Shown one piece after another: positions 12,000 to 20,773 of a stretch of DNA of 64,000 bases. Made by a program: the position numbers and the translations under genes. Under the pieces are notes generated by a model. It was not told where the DNA came from. It saw only the letters and a list, made by a program, of their open reading frames with translations, and made no database searches. The DNA lies in assembly GCA_015680685.1 (NCBI GenBank), contig MNCI01028403.1, positions 334,669 to 398,668 on the forward strand, read 5' to 3'. How positions within the stretch are numbered: the stretch's first letter is position 1; every line of letters begins with the position of its first letter. The stretch is from Gnetum montanum (Eukaryota > Streptophyta > Gnetopsida > Gnetales > Gnetaceae).

Positions 12000-12625
12000 T
12001 CATATATTTCATTTCATTAAAATGTAAATGATCATACATTGAAATGTTGGCTTTAACTCTTTTCATTTATTCAAGCAAATCATAAGCTTTATGTTCATCT
12101 TTGACTTCATGTTAAGGTGGAGTTCTCCTAAGTATAGAAGGTGAGTTTGATTATTGTTGAATGTTTACTTAGGATGATCCCATTTGGTTACTTGTGTTAT
12201 TTTGAGTAGGAACTCTTTTTTTTGGAGAAGTATAAGAGTTATTCCTAGTTTGTTGTTGAGTGGTGTTCCTAATGTCACTAAGTCTATGGTAGCTAGTGTT
12301 ATGTGGGTTGGTATCACTTACCATGACTTACTCATAAGAGGTGACTTCTTCATTTTCTCTTTCATGAGGTATGTTAAGGACTATAATTGGGGATTTTTCA
12401 TTTTGCTGATTTTTGGCATTGTCCCCATATAACACTAAAAATTGAGGATACATTTTCTCAAAATATTGCATAGTATTATGAAGATAACAATAATCACCAT
12501 TGATTGATGTGTTTGGTTTCTCAGATTGCATAGGAACTTTTTTATTATTTCTCTTTAGTTCAACTAAATCAATTGAAAGATTATGAAGAGAAGTTAATAT
12601 TTGGATCATTTTATTTTCTATTTGA
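12000..12625 (-). pseudogene. Element B Gag, C-terminal part (left of the element A insertion)
   Basis: Minus-strand coding-like sequence reading TNQIENKMIQILTSLHNLS and then a Lys/Asn-rich linker. Its reading continues across element A into the Gag sequence at 18506-19340, and the exact target duplication at 12626-12630/18501-18505 marks the junction. The residue content resembles the basic C-terminal Gag linker. A 137-codon open frame that crosses into the LTR (12328-12741) is a chimera of Gag and LTR text. Confidence 0.6.
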
Positions 12626-12630
12626 TTAGT
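12626..12630. repeat. Target-site duplication, left copy (ttagt)
   Basis: The five bases ttagt directly precede the left LTR of element A and recur directly after its right LTR at 18501-18505. Five bases is the usual target duplication for Ty3/gypsy integration. Confidence 0.9.
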
Positions 12631-13534
12631 TGATGAGTGGCGAGGTACCCCTACACTCAACCATATGAATACGAGCATTTCACGCATGATTCGGTCGAAC
12701 TCGGCAGATGGACTAGTTGTGGTATCTAGATAGTTACTCATAGATAGAAGTTTGTTGTCTTCCCACCTAGACTATTATTAGCTTTGTCACGTATGGTTTA
12801 GTCTAGAGTGAGGTGTATGATGTGTTCCTACACTAATGCTACTCCTGGGTATGATGGGAAATAATATTAACTAAGCTAGAAGAGAGAGAGGGTGAGATAG
12901 AATCTAAACTAGCCTAAGTGCGATGAGCATCCATTCCTTAATCATCCGTACACATCTTGGATCTCTTGCATGACTACCATAGGGATTACCAAGCGCATGG
13001 CCTAAGTATGCTACTCGGTTATCAAGTAGTCACATTTAAATGCTCGTGATCAAGTTGTACCCATTCCATGTTTAATAGGAGTTTAGGGTAAAAAGATGCT
13101 AACTACAAAAGTAATAAATAACAATAAAAATTAAATAATTAAACTAAATTAATGCTACAATGATGAATTAATATTGATCTTTATTTCCATTCATTTGCAT
13201 GTCCAAGTATGTCATACTCGAATAAAGGATGTCGTACAATTATAATCATCACACTACAGGCATGCACTGAGAAATAATTCTAACTCTAAGAAGGAAAAAA
13301 TGCAAGAGTTTGGATAAGGGACTAAGAACTAATGCCAAAACTGAAGTGTGCCACCTTTTATTTATAGGCTCACATAGGAACCACGATATCGTGTACGCGA
13401 TATTGCATGCAAGCTGCGATATCGAGGGTCGAATAATAGGGGTCTAATATTGAGACTTATCAAACTTGGTATCTTGTATCAGGGTTTTGATAAGAGGGGT
13501 CTGATAACAGGACCTGATAGACCATGACTCATCA
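12631..13534 (-). repeat. Element A 3' LTR
   Basis: 904 bp, edges tgatgagtggcgaggtac ... accatgactcatca (TG...CA with TGATGA/TCATCA ends). It pairs with 17640-18500. It contains the GATATC palindrome array (about 13382-13428) and a TATA box. Confidence 0.93.
13355..13428 (-). promoter_or_regulatory. Element A 3' LTR promoter: TATA box and palindrome array
   Basis: In minus-strand sense, GCGATATC-type half-sites in both orientations (13382-13428, including cacgatatcgtgtacgcgat) lie directly upstream of the TATA box CCTATAAATAAAAG (reverse of 13355-13368). The same order occurs in the LTRs of A (right), E and F. Confidence 0.75.
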
Positions 13535-13568
13535 TATCCCCATGACTGAATAACAACTTGTCCTCGAG
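13535..13568 (-). promoter_or_regulatory. Element A polypurine tract and conserved CTCGAGGA block
   Basis: In the minus sense, CATGGGGATA directly abuts the LTR start, the expected plus-strand priming site. CTCGAGGA lies about 27-34 bases upstream of the LTR edge. Elements E and F have the same block at the same distance. Confidence 0.8.
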
Positions 13569-14147
13569 TCAAAGAAAGTGAGGAACAAGTTCAATTGATT
13601 ACACAATGGATAGGTATGGGATTATTAACTAACTTGGAATTTATTTATGCTATAGTGGAGAATTAAAAAAAATTTGGACACAGACACAAAAGAAAAAACT
13701 TGTGGAACTCATGGGGTTCCCCATAGTGGTGGCTCGTCTATGGGTGCCTCTCCTTTGTCCTGCATGATCAAGCTTCTAAGATTGATACCATTGAAGAAGC
13801 ACTTGACATTTCTCCTCTTCTATCAAAGGATTATAAGCCATCCATGCTAATGTTCCAATATTTGATGGAGTTGGCACTTTCCATGAACATGGTAGTTGCG
13901 GGAACACTTGATTGGCCTTGACACATTATGCCGCAAATAGCCATCATTCCTCCTCATAGGCTTGGGCCCTGACCTCTCCACCTTATTATTGGATTGATTA
14001 TGCAGTAATAGGAGTTCCATGATGGATGTTGAGTGATTTTGCCTCCTGCTCTTTATGTTTGTCATGAAGTCCTTGGCCTCTACCTCCCCCTAGTCATTCA
14101 GTTGCACCTTGAGAAGATCCTTCTTGTTGTCTTCTTTTAGGGGCCAT
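13535..14147 (-). pseudogene. Element A ORF2 (MAPKR protein), shortened and broken
   Basis: Starts MAPKRRQQEGSSQG at 14147, directly after a 3' splice-site-like stretch (TTTGTGTGAGTATAG). The same start, MAPKR followed by Gln/Gly/Ser-rich sequence, occurs in E (45277) and F (63103). The body is short here: most of the PF20167-like domain seen in E is missing and the frame has stops. Only the start and a C-terminal part near 13760-13830, similar to F at about 62540-62620, can be aligned by eye. The role is unknown; by position it resembles the third ORF of Athila-type elements. Confidence 0.7.
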
Positions 14148-15507
14148 CTATACTCACACAAAGATCAATTGTTAGTAAGGTTATTGAAAAATGTTCAATG
14201 ATTTCATACCTTACTCATTGCCTTTAATAAATGTTGAATTATTTTCTTAGTGTGATTTTAGAGTTAGAATTTTTTTTCAAGGAATTTTCCCTAAAATTTT
14301 AATGTCGGACTTGGTTTGTTTAGGTGACACATAAAAGGACCTAGTTTTGAGGAACGTTTGATAAAATGATGGCAAAGGAAATAATAGATTTTGCAATGAA
14401 GTACCTAGAGGGTATAAGATTATGTGGTGGTATGCAAAAGGTACAAATTGCAAAAGTCACACAAGTGGGTCCTACCCAAAGTAGGTTCCAACCTATAATA
14501 CCCTTGCGTAACCACACCTTAAAATGTTTGTAGGCACTAGAAGGGTTAAATGTAATCCATACCAGTTTCACAAAACACAACATGTAGATACCATCAGAAT
14601 GAGGTAAGAATTCTATGCTATACAAGACACGAGCTACAATTACATGAACAACGAGATGAGATGGACTATAGAAGGGATCATAGAGATTGGGACATGAGGT
14701 AACTGACCCAAGGCACAGTGAATCTTGCATGTAAATCATGATTAATGTGTCATTAACAAATCATTCCAAGATCAAGACCAAGTCCATTCCTCTCATCAGT
14801 GACACTGCATTATTTCATCCCATGATGAGTGACTAAGAGAGTATCATAACAACAAGGCATACGATCACTTGGCATTTTGTTTAAGGGAGGAGTGATTTTC
14901 GCTTTGTGGCACTTTCTTTGTTTTTTTTTCTGATCGCTGAATCCAAAGAAGCTGCCAACCTTCAGGAATGGATGCATGTCTTTCTGGTGGGACCCCTTAG
15001 AACCACATTGAATTTTCTGAGTACCCTTTTGATTACTCTTACTCCCATTTTGTGTTAGATCTAGAAGGATCTTAGTACAACCATGCTGTGTGATAACTCT
15101 CATAGATATCACCAAAGAGAATCTACAAGTCCCCTTAATGTCACACCCTAATCATTCCCTCTTGATCCATCCTTCTTCATTTTGGGTATGATGAACACAA
15201 AATTAATTTTATGTTTTAAGAATGTCAAGAATATCACTGTATCCTCGAACAAAACCTCTTATTTGTAGAATGGATGAGTGGGTGTAATGGGCTCACTGTC
15301 CAAATAATTGATTGTTTGAGACTTGATAACATAGAACACACCTCAACCAATGAGCCACATGAGTGTTTTATTCGTAGATGAGATTACTTGGAAAAAGATA
15401 AAAATATAAAAATACAAAAAGATAAAACAAGTAATTAAAAGATGAAAAACTGGAAAAAAATTGTAAAATTAAAGAAAATGAAAAATATTTATTAATCCTA
15501 CTTGTTA
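14148..15507 (-). other. Element A spacer between gag and ORF2
   Basis: Non-coding. It shares blocks with the spacers of E (around 44290-44340) and F (around 63925-63990), for example the gggtaggacccacttgtgtg phrase in minus sense. Short open frames here (14341-14739, 14810-15115) have no recognisable content and are not conserved in E. Confidence 0.7.
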
Positions 15508-17491
15508 TTAAAATGGAAGATATCCCCCATAACTAAATGGTTGAGCATGACAAGGATTAATAAAAGAAAGATCAGGATCCTTGCATGTTGGAAACATTGA
15601 AACTTGGCCATACTTACCCCATTGGGGTTCACACACTTGATTATAGTAAGCATAGTGGGGTAATTTATGAGATGTGGTTCCCAGATAAAGAGTTGGCCTA
15701 CTATGATACTTGGGACTATAAGATGATATGCAAGGATTAGGATGTCACTCTCCATGGTTGTATTCATTGGGCCATATGGTTGTTGGAGTGTTAATTGGTG
15801 GCCTTGATGAAGTGACACGAGGCATTGTGTTCGAAGAGAAGGATGCACCACAGTGTTGGACTTGTGCTGAGTTAGAGAATGCAGTGGCCTTGAAATTATG
15901 TTGTCTCTTCCTACGGTCATGTCTAAAGAAGGGACTTCTCTGACATTGAAGAGGTCTCTCACTGCTGTTAGCAATAGTAGCACAAGTAATGTTCATGGAT
16001 TGTTGCTATGGTGCAGACACTTCAGGAACAATTGGTGGTAATTTAAAAGGAGGAAAGGGATGAGAATGTTGAAATTTAGGAGAATTGTAAGGTACACAAG
16101 GTGGTGGTTATGCTGAGGACAAGGGATGATAGTACCGAGGAGAATTATAATGTGGCTAGATAGAGTATGTTGACCCAATTGGGGAAACAAGATGTTGGAC
16201 TAGATAAGCATTTGGATTCAGATGATATGAAGGGTATCTCCAGTTTAGGGATGGCTTCCCCCACGACTGGAATTGTTGCCACTATGATCAAACACAGTAT
16301 CTCTATATGAAATCTAGGTGTAACGTGTTTCCCCAATGCTCATATAAATGTAATAAGATTGGGCATTGTCCCTTGGGGTGATCGTAAAGGAAAATGTTGC
16401 ATTCATATGTATGATCAACTATTGAGCTCTTATTTTCCTCATCCCTTCTTTCCAAATGTCTAATGATATTTTGTCCTGCTTTTCGAGTTGTCAAAACTCT
16501 ATCTCCAATAATATTGATATATTCTCCACACTTTTTATGCGTCCATTCCAGCATCTTGTTGATCTCTGCCTCGGTTTCTTCTAATGATTGTTATATTGGC
16601 AAATATGGTTCTACCTCCTTGAGATAGTTTGATTTCTTCTTTTTATGAGTATGGACCTCTGTTAAGTTGAGATTTTGGTCCTGTTGACATTTTTCAACAC
16701 TCTCCCATCTAACCATTTCTCCTTCTTCTTTTGCTACCTGCTTTATAAGCTCTTGGAATTGATGGGTTCGTAGTTTGTATATTTAACCTTGGGCATACAT
16801 CCCTAGGATCTCTCTTGTTTCATCATGAACCCCATCAATGATATGGTACATTAGCCTTTCCTCGAAGAACTCATGGCTTGGAAACTTGTTTAACAATGCA
16901 TAATATCTTTCAAAGGTCATGTCCAAGGGTTCATGTTGTGCTTGTTTCCACTCTTAGATTTTTTTCCTCAAGGCTGACACTGTTGCATAGGTTTGATATA
17001 TTTCGTTAAAGAGTTCTACCATTATTGACCAACATCGTATTAAATTTGGTTTTAACGATATATACCATACTTTTGCTTGGCCAATGAGTGTCATAGGAAA
17101 GAGCTTAATTTTTTGCCAACTGTTATCAATGTCGTTCCATGCACAGGAATCATATAAGACTTGTAAATGTTGTTGTAGATCTAAGTCATAGCCTCCTGAT
17201 AAATTAGAAAAGTTGTTTAATTAAGCCTGGGTAGGTGGCTCTCTTTACGATGCCTACGGGAGATTCAAACAGCCTCTTGTATTTGTGTTAGGCTTGTGGT
17301 GGCTAGTAGGGGTTCATCGTCATCGAATAAGTTATGCTTTCGTGTATTGGGACAATGCTACCTTCGTTTATGTTTATAAGAAATCCCACCTTGGATTGCG
17401 TACTCCAATATTCATTATCATATAACTCGTTGGTTCTCCAATGAATTGCCTCACTAAATGTGGCATTATCATAGTCTTGTAGGAGAGGCAT
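15508..17491 (-). pseudogene. Element A Gag polyprotein, nearly continuous
   Basis: Starts MPLLQDYDNATFSEAIHW, matching element E's start (DYxxYxxxIHxRxNExYxxEY pattern). The capsid-like Retrotrans_gag region (about 17160-16800) reads KLFPMTLIGQAKVWYISL and then IMVELFNEIYQTY, followed by HEPLDMTFERYYALLNKFP. A C-terminal Cys/His block at about 16400 reads CNIFLYDHPKGQCPILLHL. A Pro/Ser/Tyr/His-rich tail follows, with a conserved HYAYYNQVCEPQ near 15650 and the end YGGYLPF-stop at 15508. It spans about 660 codons with a handful of stops. No CCHC knuckle or protease follows. Element E (40950 onward) is the closest relative in the window. Confidence 0.82.
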
Positions 17492-17620
17492 GGTTGTGAA
17501 ATTGTGTGTGAATTTGTATGTGAATTTTTTTTTGTAATTACTTCTTCTTCCTAAGAGATATATCATTAATTCCTATACAGCAACCTTGTATGTTATAAAT
17601 AATCTAGATAACTAGTGACG

Positions 17621-17639
17621 TCCCTGGTAACGGTGCCAA
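17621..17639 (-). promoter_or_regulatory. Element A primer-binding site (tRNA-Asp type)
   Basis: In minus sense TTGGCACCGTTACCAGGGA directly follows the 5' LTR. Plant tRNA-Asp(GTC) predicts TGGCGCCGTTGCCGGGG; the mismatches are C-to-T or G-to-A changes, mostly at CpG, as expected of methylated DNA decay. Confidence 0.88.
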
Positions 17640-18500
17640 TGATGAGTGGCAAGGTACCCCTAAACTCAACGATATGAATATGAGTGTTTCACGCTTGATC
17701 TGATTGAACTCCATAGATGGACTAGTTGTGGTATCTAGACAGTTACTCGTAGATCATAGTTTGTTGTCTTCCCACCTAGACTAGTATTAGCTTTGTCACG
17801 TATGGTTTAGTCAAGAGTGAGGTGTATGATGTGTTCCTACACTAATGCTACTCATGGGTATGATGGGAAATGATATTAACTAAACTAGAAGAGAGAGAGA
17901 GTGAGATAGAATCTAAACTAGCCTAAGTGTGATGAGCATCCATTCCTTAATCATCCATACACATCTTGGACCTCATGCATGACTACCACTAGGATTACCA
18001 AGTTCATGGCCTAAGTACACTACTGGGCTACCAAGTAGTCACACTTAAATGCTCATGATCAAGTTGTACTCATTCCCCGTTTAATAGGAGTTTAGGGTAA
18101 AGATATGCTAACTACGAAAGTAATAAATAACAATAAAAATTAAATAATTAAACTAAGTGAATGCTTCAATGATGAAGTAATCTCGATCTTTATTTTTGGT
18201 CATGTGCGTGTCCAAGTATGTCACACTCGAATAAAGGATGTCGTACAATTACAATCATCACATTGCGGACATGCATTGAGAAATAATTCTAACTCTAAGA
18301 AGGAAAAACTGCAAGAGTTTGGATAAGGGACTAAGAACTAATGCCAAAACTTAAGTGCATCATCTTTTATTTATAGGATCACACGAGAACTGCGATATCA
18401 CGTATGTGATATTAGATGCAAGCTGCGATATCGCATAAGTGATATCGCGGTTGCGATATTGGGGGTCCAATAACAGGACATGACAAACCATGAATCATCA
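17640..18500 (-). repeat. Element A 5' LTR
   Basis: 861 bp, edges tgatgagtggcaaggtac ... tgaatcatca, paired with 12631-13534. Palindrome array at about 18391-18466; TATA box (reverse of 18364-18377) next to it. Confidence 0.93.
18364..18466 (-). promoter_or_regulatory. Element A 5' LTR promoter: TATA box and palindrome array
   Basis: Minus sense order: repeated GCGATATC half-sites in both orientations (about five), then CCTATAAATAAAAG. This is the probable transcription start region of the element, since the 5' LTR drives its RNA. Confidence 0.75.
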
Positions 18501-18505
18501 TTAGT
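18501..18505. repeat. Target-site duplication, right copy (ttagt)
   Basis: Exact match of 12626-12630, directly following the right LTR edge of element A. Confidence 0.9.
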
Positions 18506-19103
18506 AGATCCATTGGGATTAGATATTTCATTTGGGTTTATGATGGATTGGATTAAAGCTTTTGATTAATCATAATTCAAAATAGTGTTTAATGGTAAAA
18601 ATGAAGAAAAGATTGGCCTTTGAAAATTATTATTTGTAGGCTAAGACATTTAGAGGGAAGTAAGGATTTGAAACATATTATTGTTCATTGGGAAAGTTGG
18701 TGATGGTAAGGGACTAGATTGCATAAGGTTACTAATACTGATCATTTCAAATTGAGTTTGAATGCTATTCATCAAGGTAATTTTTTCTTGTTCAATAGCT
18801 TTAGCTATTACTTCCTGTAATTCTATTATGTTGTGATTAGATTTGGTGGCATAGGTAAAGAATGGGTTGATGATGGAGAGGTAAAAGCTGAGGATACGAT
18901 CTCATTGTAGAAGCATCTCATTTGGCACATAAGCTAATTGATGGTGAAATCTCAAATTATAGTCACAAATGTTTTCCTTAGGTCATTTTCTAAGACTTGT
19001 AAAATTTCTTGATGCTAAGGTAGGACTAGTGACCTTATCAAATTGGAGTACAAACTTATTCTTAAAGTCTAGCCATGAATTAATAGAATCATTGAAAAGA
19101 ATT

Positions 19104-19194
19104 TTAAACCATTGTGTAGCTTTACTTTTGAAAGTAGTCACAAAGACTNTTAAACCATTGTGTAGCTTTACTTTTGAAAGTAGTCACAAAGACT
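19104..19194. other. 45-bp duplication around a single N (assembly joint)
   Basis: The 45 bases at 19104-19148 are repeated exactly at 19150-19194 with one N at 19149 between them. This is the mark of two contig ends that overlap but were joined without merging. Removing one copy restores the Gag reading frame around ATQWF. Confidence 0.93.
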
Positions 19195-19328
19195 CTACAT
19201 GCTATGTCATTTTTAGTAATATTGTAGATCGCTAGTAAGGCTTCAAAGCATTCTATATGTTATCGTGCATTGCTATTGGAAGATATAGGATAAAAGAACA
19301 AATTAGTATTTTGTAGGGGCTTCAAAAC

Positions 19329-19340
19329 GTTTTCATAGTT
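19329..19340. repeat. LINE target-site duplication, left copy (imperfect)
   Basis: gttttcatagtt here and gttctcattgtt at 25009-25020 match at 10 of 12 bases and flank the LINE exactly (just before its first base and just after its poly-A). Confidence 0.65.
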
Positions 19341-19354
19341 CAAAAGAAGATGAC

Positions 19355-20620
19355 ATGGAAGCAGAGACAGGAGCGGAGGCAAGTGGGATGGTTCAAGAAG
19401 TGGCGGCGAGTGGGACGGCTAGACTGGCAGACACGGACACGGTGGTGGAGAGGCAGATAGACAAAGACTTTGGGGAATGCTGCAAAGACGGATCAGCATT
19501 GAGGATCAAAGTCAGAAGCCCTAACGTAGATACTTTGGCAAGATTGGAATGCAGCCTGATAGGCTAAGTTTTGTCTGAAGGGGCACGACCACGCATCGAT
19601 CTGATCTGGCGTTGGGCCCGGAATGCATGGGGGTTAGACACGGTGATGGTTACCTGCCTGGCAGATGACCTCCTCCTATTTTGTTTTGCCTCTATGGAGA
19701 AATGAGAGCAAATCTTGGTGGGGGAACCTTGGTTCTACAGGGCACGTGGACTAGCGCTGGAACCTTGGCACCCGGGAGCTCACCGGGACCCAACTCTATT
19801 TGAGCGAGCACCGATTTGGGTACGGCGGTATGGCCTTCCCCTTGAATACTGGTCGACAGAGTTTCTATGATCGCTGGCAGAGCTGTTCGGTGAGTTCATC
19901 AAGTTTGATCACTCCACCGCCATTATGGAACACCTGGGTTTCGTGAGGTTCTGCATATGGCAACCTCTCCTAGAAAAGGAGCCAGTCGAGGAGCTGGTAC
20001 TAGTCACGAATCTAGACGAGGAGAGGGTCTGGGTTTAGTTTGAAAACCTATCGATGGCTCAGCCCCAAAAGAGGGGCTTTCGGACAGGGAGCAACCTGGG
20101 CCATCTAGATTGTAACACAACCGCACTAGAAGATGGGTGGCATATTATAGGGAAAAAAGGCTAAGTCGCCAACAAGAAACCGCAGGCACCCAAGGGTGGG
20201 GCTCGACGTGCGAGGGGGGATCCACTTCGCAGGGAGCGGCCCCCCAAGGCTGGGGGAACCCAAGGTCAGCTTGAGCCAAACGGTCGGCCACTCCCTGGTC
20301 CTGGAAGATAGCAGGAACAACTCACAAAGGACACTCACAGGGTTGGGCTACCAAAGATGGGTCGGATAGCCACGCCCAATTTGATGAGTAAGTCCTATTA
20401 CCACGCGCTGGAGGGACTGGTTCTCTAGACTCCGCGGGTGTCCAGAAGACGTGCACCCAGGCAGGGACTGAATCGCGGCAAGGCTACCATGGAACACCCT
20501 GCATCCCCAGGTCATACAGAGCAAGCCCTTCCCAGGGTGGTCTGTCACCGGCACCAGTCACGGACTAGATTAACACCAGTCGTGGTTCGGCGTGGCTCAG
20601 CTTCCCTCCTGGAGAGATGA
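19355..20620 (+). pseudogene. LINE ORF1 (DUF4283-like, nucleic-acid binding), decayed
   Basis: Begins MEAETGAEASGMVQEVAASG; the first 70 codons are open. After a stop, the DUF4283-like core follows: LLLFCFASMEK, ILVGEPWFYRARGLALEPW, then APIWVRRYGLPLEYWSTEFL, LFGEFIKFDHSTA and FVRFCIW. This matches the plant L1 ORF1 pattern (GPWxFxxxxLxLxxW, then PxWVRxxGLPxxxW, then GxxxxxD). A basic, Pro/Arg/Gly-rich tail reaches about 20620. In active elements the protein packages LINE RNA. Several stops make it inactive. Minus-strand open frames over this region are shadows. Confidence 0.8.
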
Positions 20621-20773
20621 GGATCCTATAAAAACAAGGAATGGTGGTATCTCTTCTAGTGGCCAAGGTAGGACGATTAGAAAACCACACCCACCGACAC
20701 AAGGCCACGCAGCTTTTCGTTGATTTGGGAGTGCAGCCCATGCTCCAGGAGGTTTACCAACAACCTATATCTC

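Larger units (their letters stand above)
12631..18500 (-). mobile_element. Element A: complete LTR element with gag and ORF2 but no pol
   Basis: A 5.87-kb element on the minus strand with two LTRs (12631-13534 and 17640-18500), a tRNA-Asp primer site next to the right LTR, a polypurine tract next to the left LTR and a 5-bp target duplication. The 4.1-kb interior holds a long decayed Gag (15508-17491), a non-coding spacer and a shortened second ORF (13535-14147). No protease, RT or integrase is visible. Elements E and F are close relatives. The two LTRs differ by roughly one base in eight over the stretch I compared, so the insertion is old. It interrupts the Gag of element B. Confidence 0.9.
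18506..19340 (-). pseudogene. Element B Gag, central part
   Basis: Minus-strand Retrotrans_gag: HIECFEALLAIYNI, then TFKSKATQWFK, then INSWLDFKNKFVLQF and DYNLRFHHQLAYVPNE. This is the classic order (helix, AxxWF, S/NSWxxFxxxFxxxF). The frame is broken by a few stops and by an assembly duplication at 19104-19194 that repeats the KSKATQWFK stretch. Its N-terminal part continues at 25021-25122 on the far side of the LINE, and its C-terminal part at 12000-12625 on the far side of element A. A plus-strand open frame (18969-19235) here is a shadow. Confidence 0.78.

Noticed and set aside
12328-12741. 137-codon minus-strand ORF as one protein
   Set aside because: It crosses the left LTR edge of element A at 12631, so it is a chance fusion of LTR text with element B Gag.
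13382-13428. Palindromic GATATC array as a CRISPR-like or rho-independent terminator structure
   Set aside because: The context is a plant LTR; there are no unique spacers of constant length, and the motif sits directly upstream of a TATA box.
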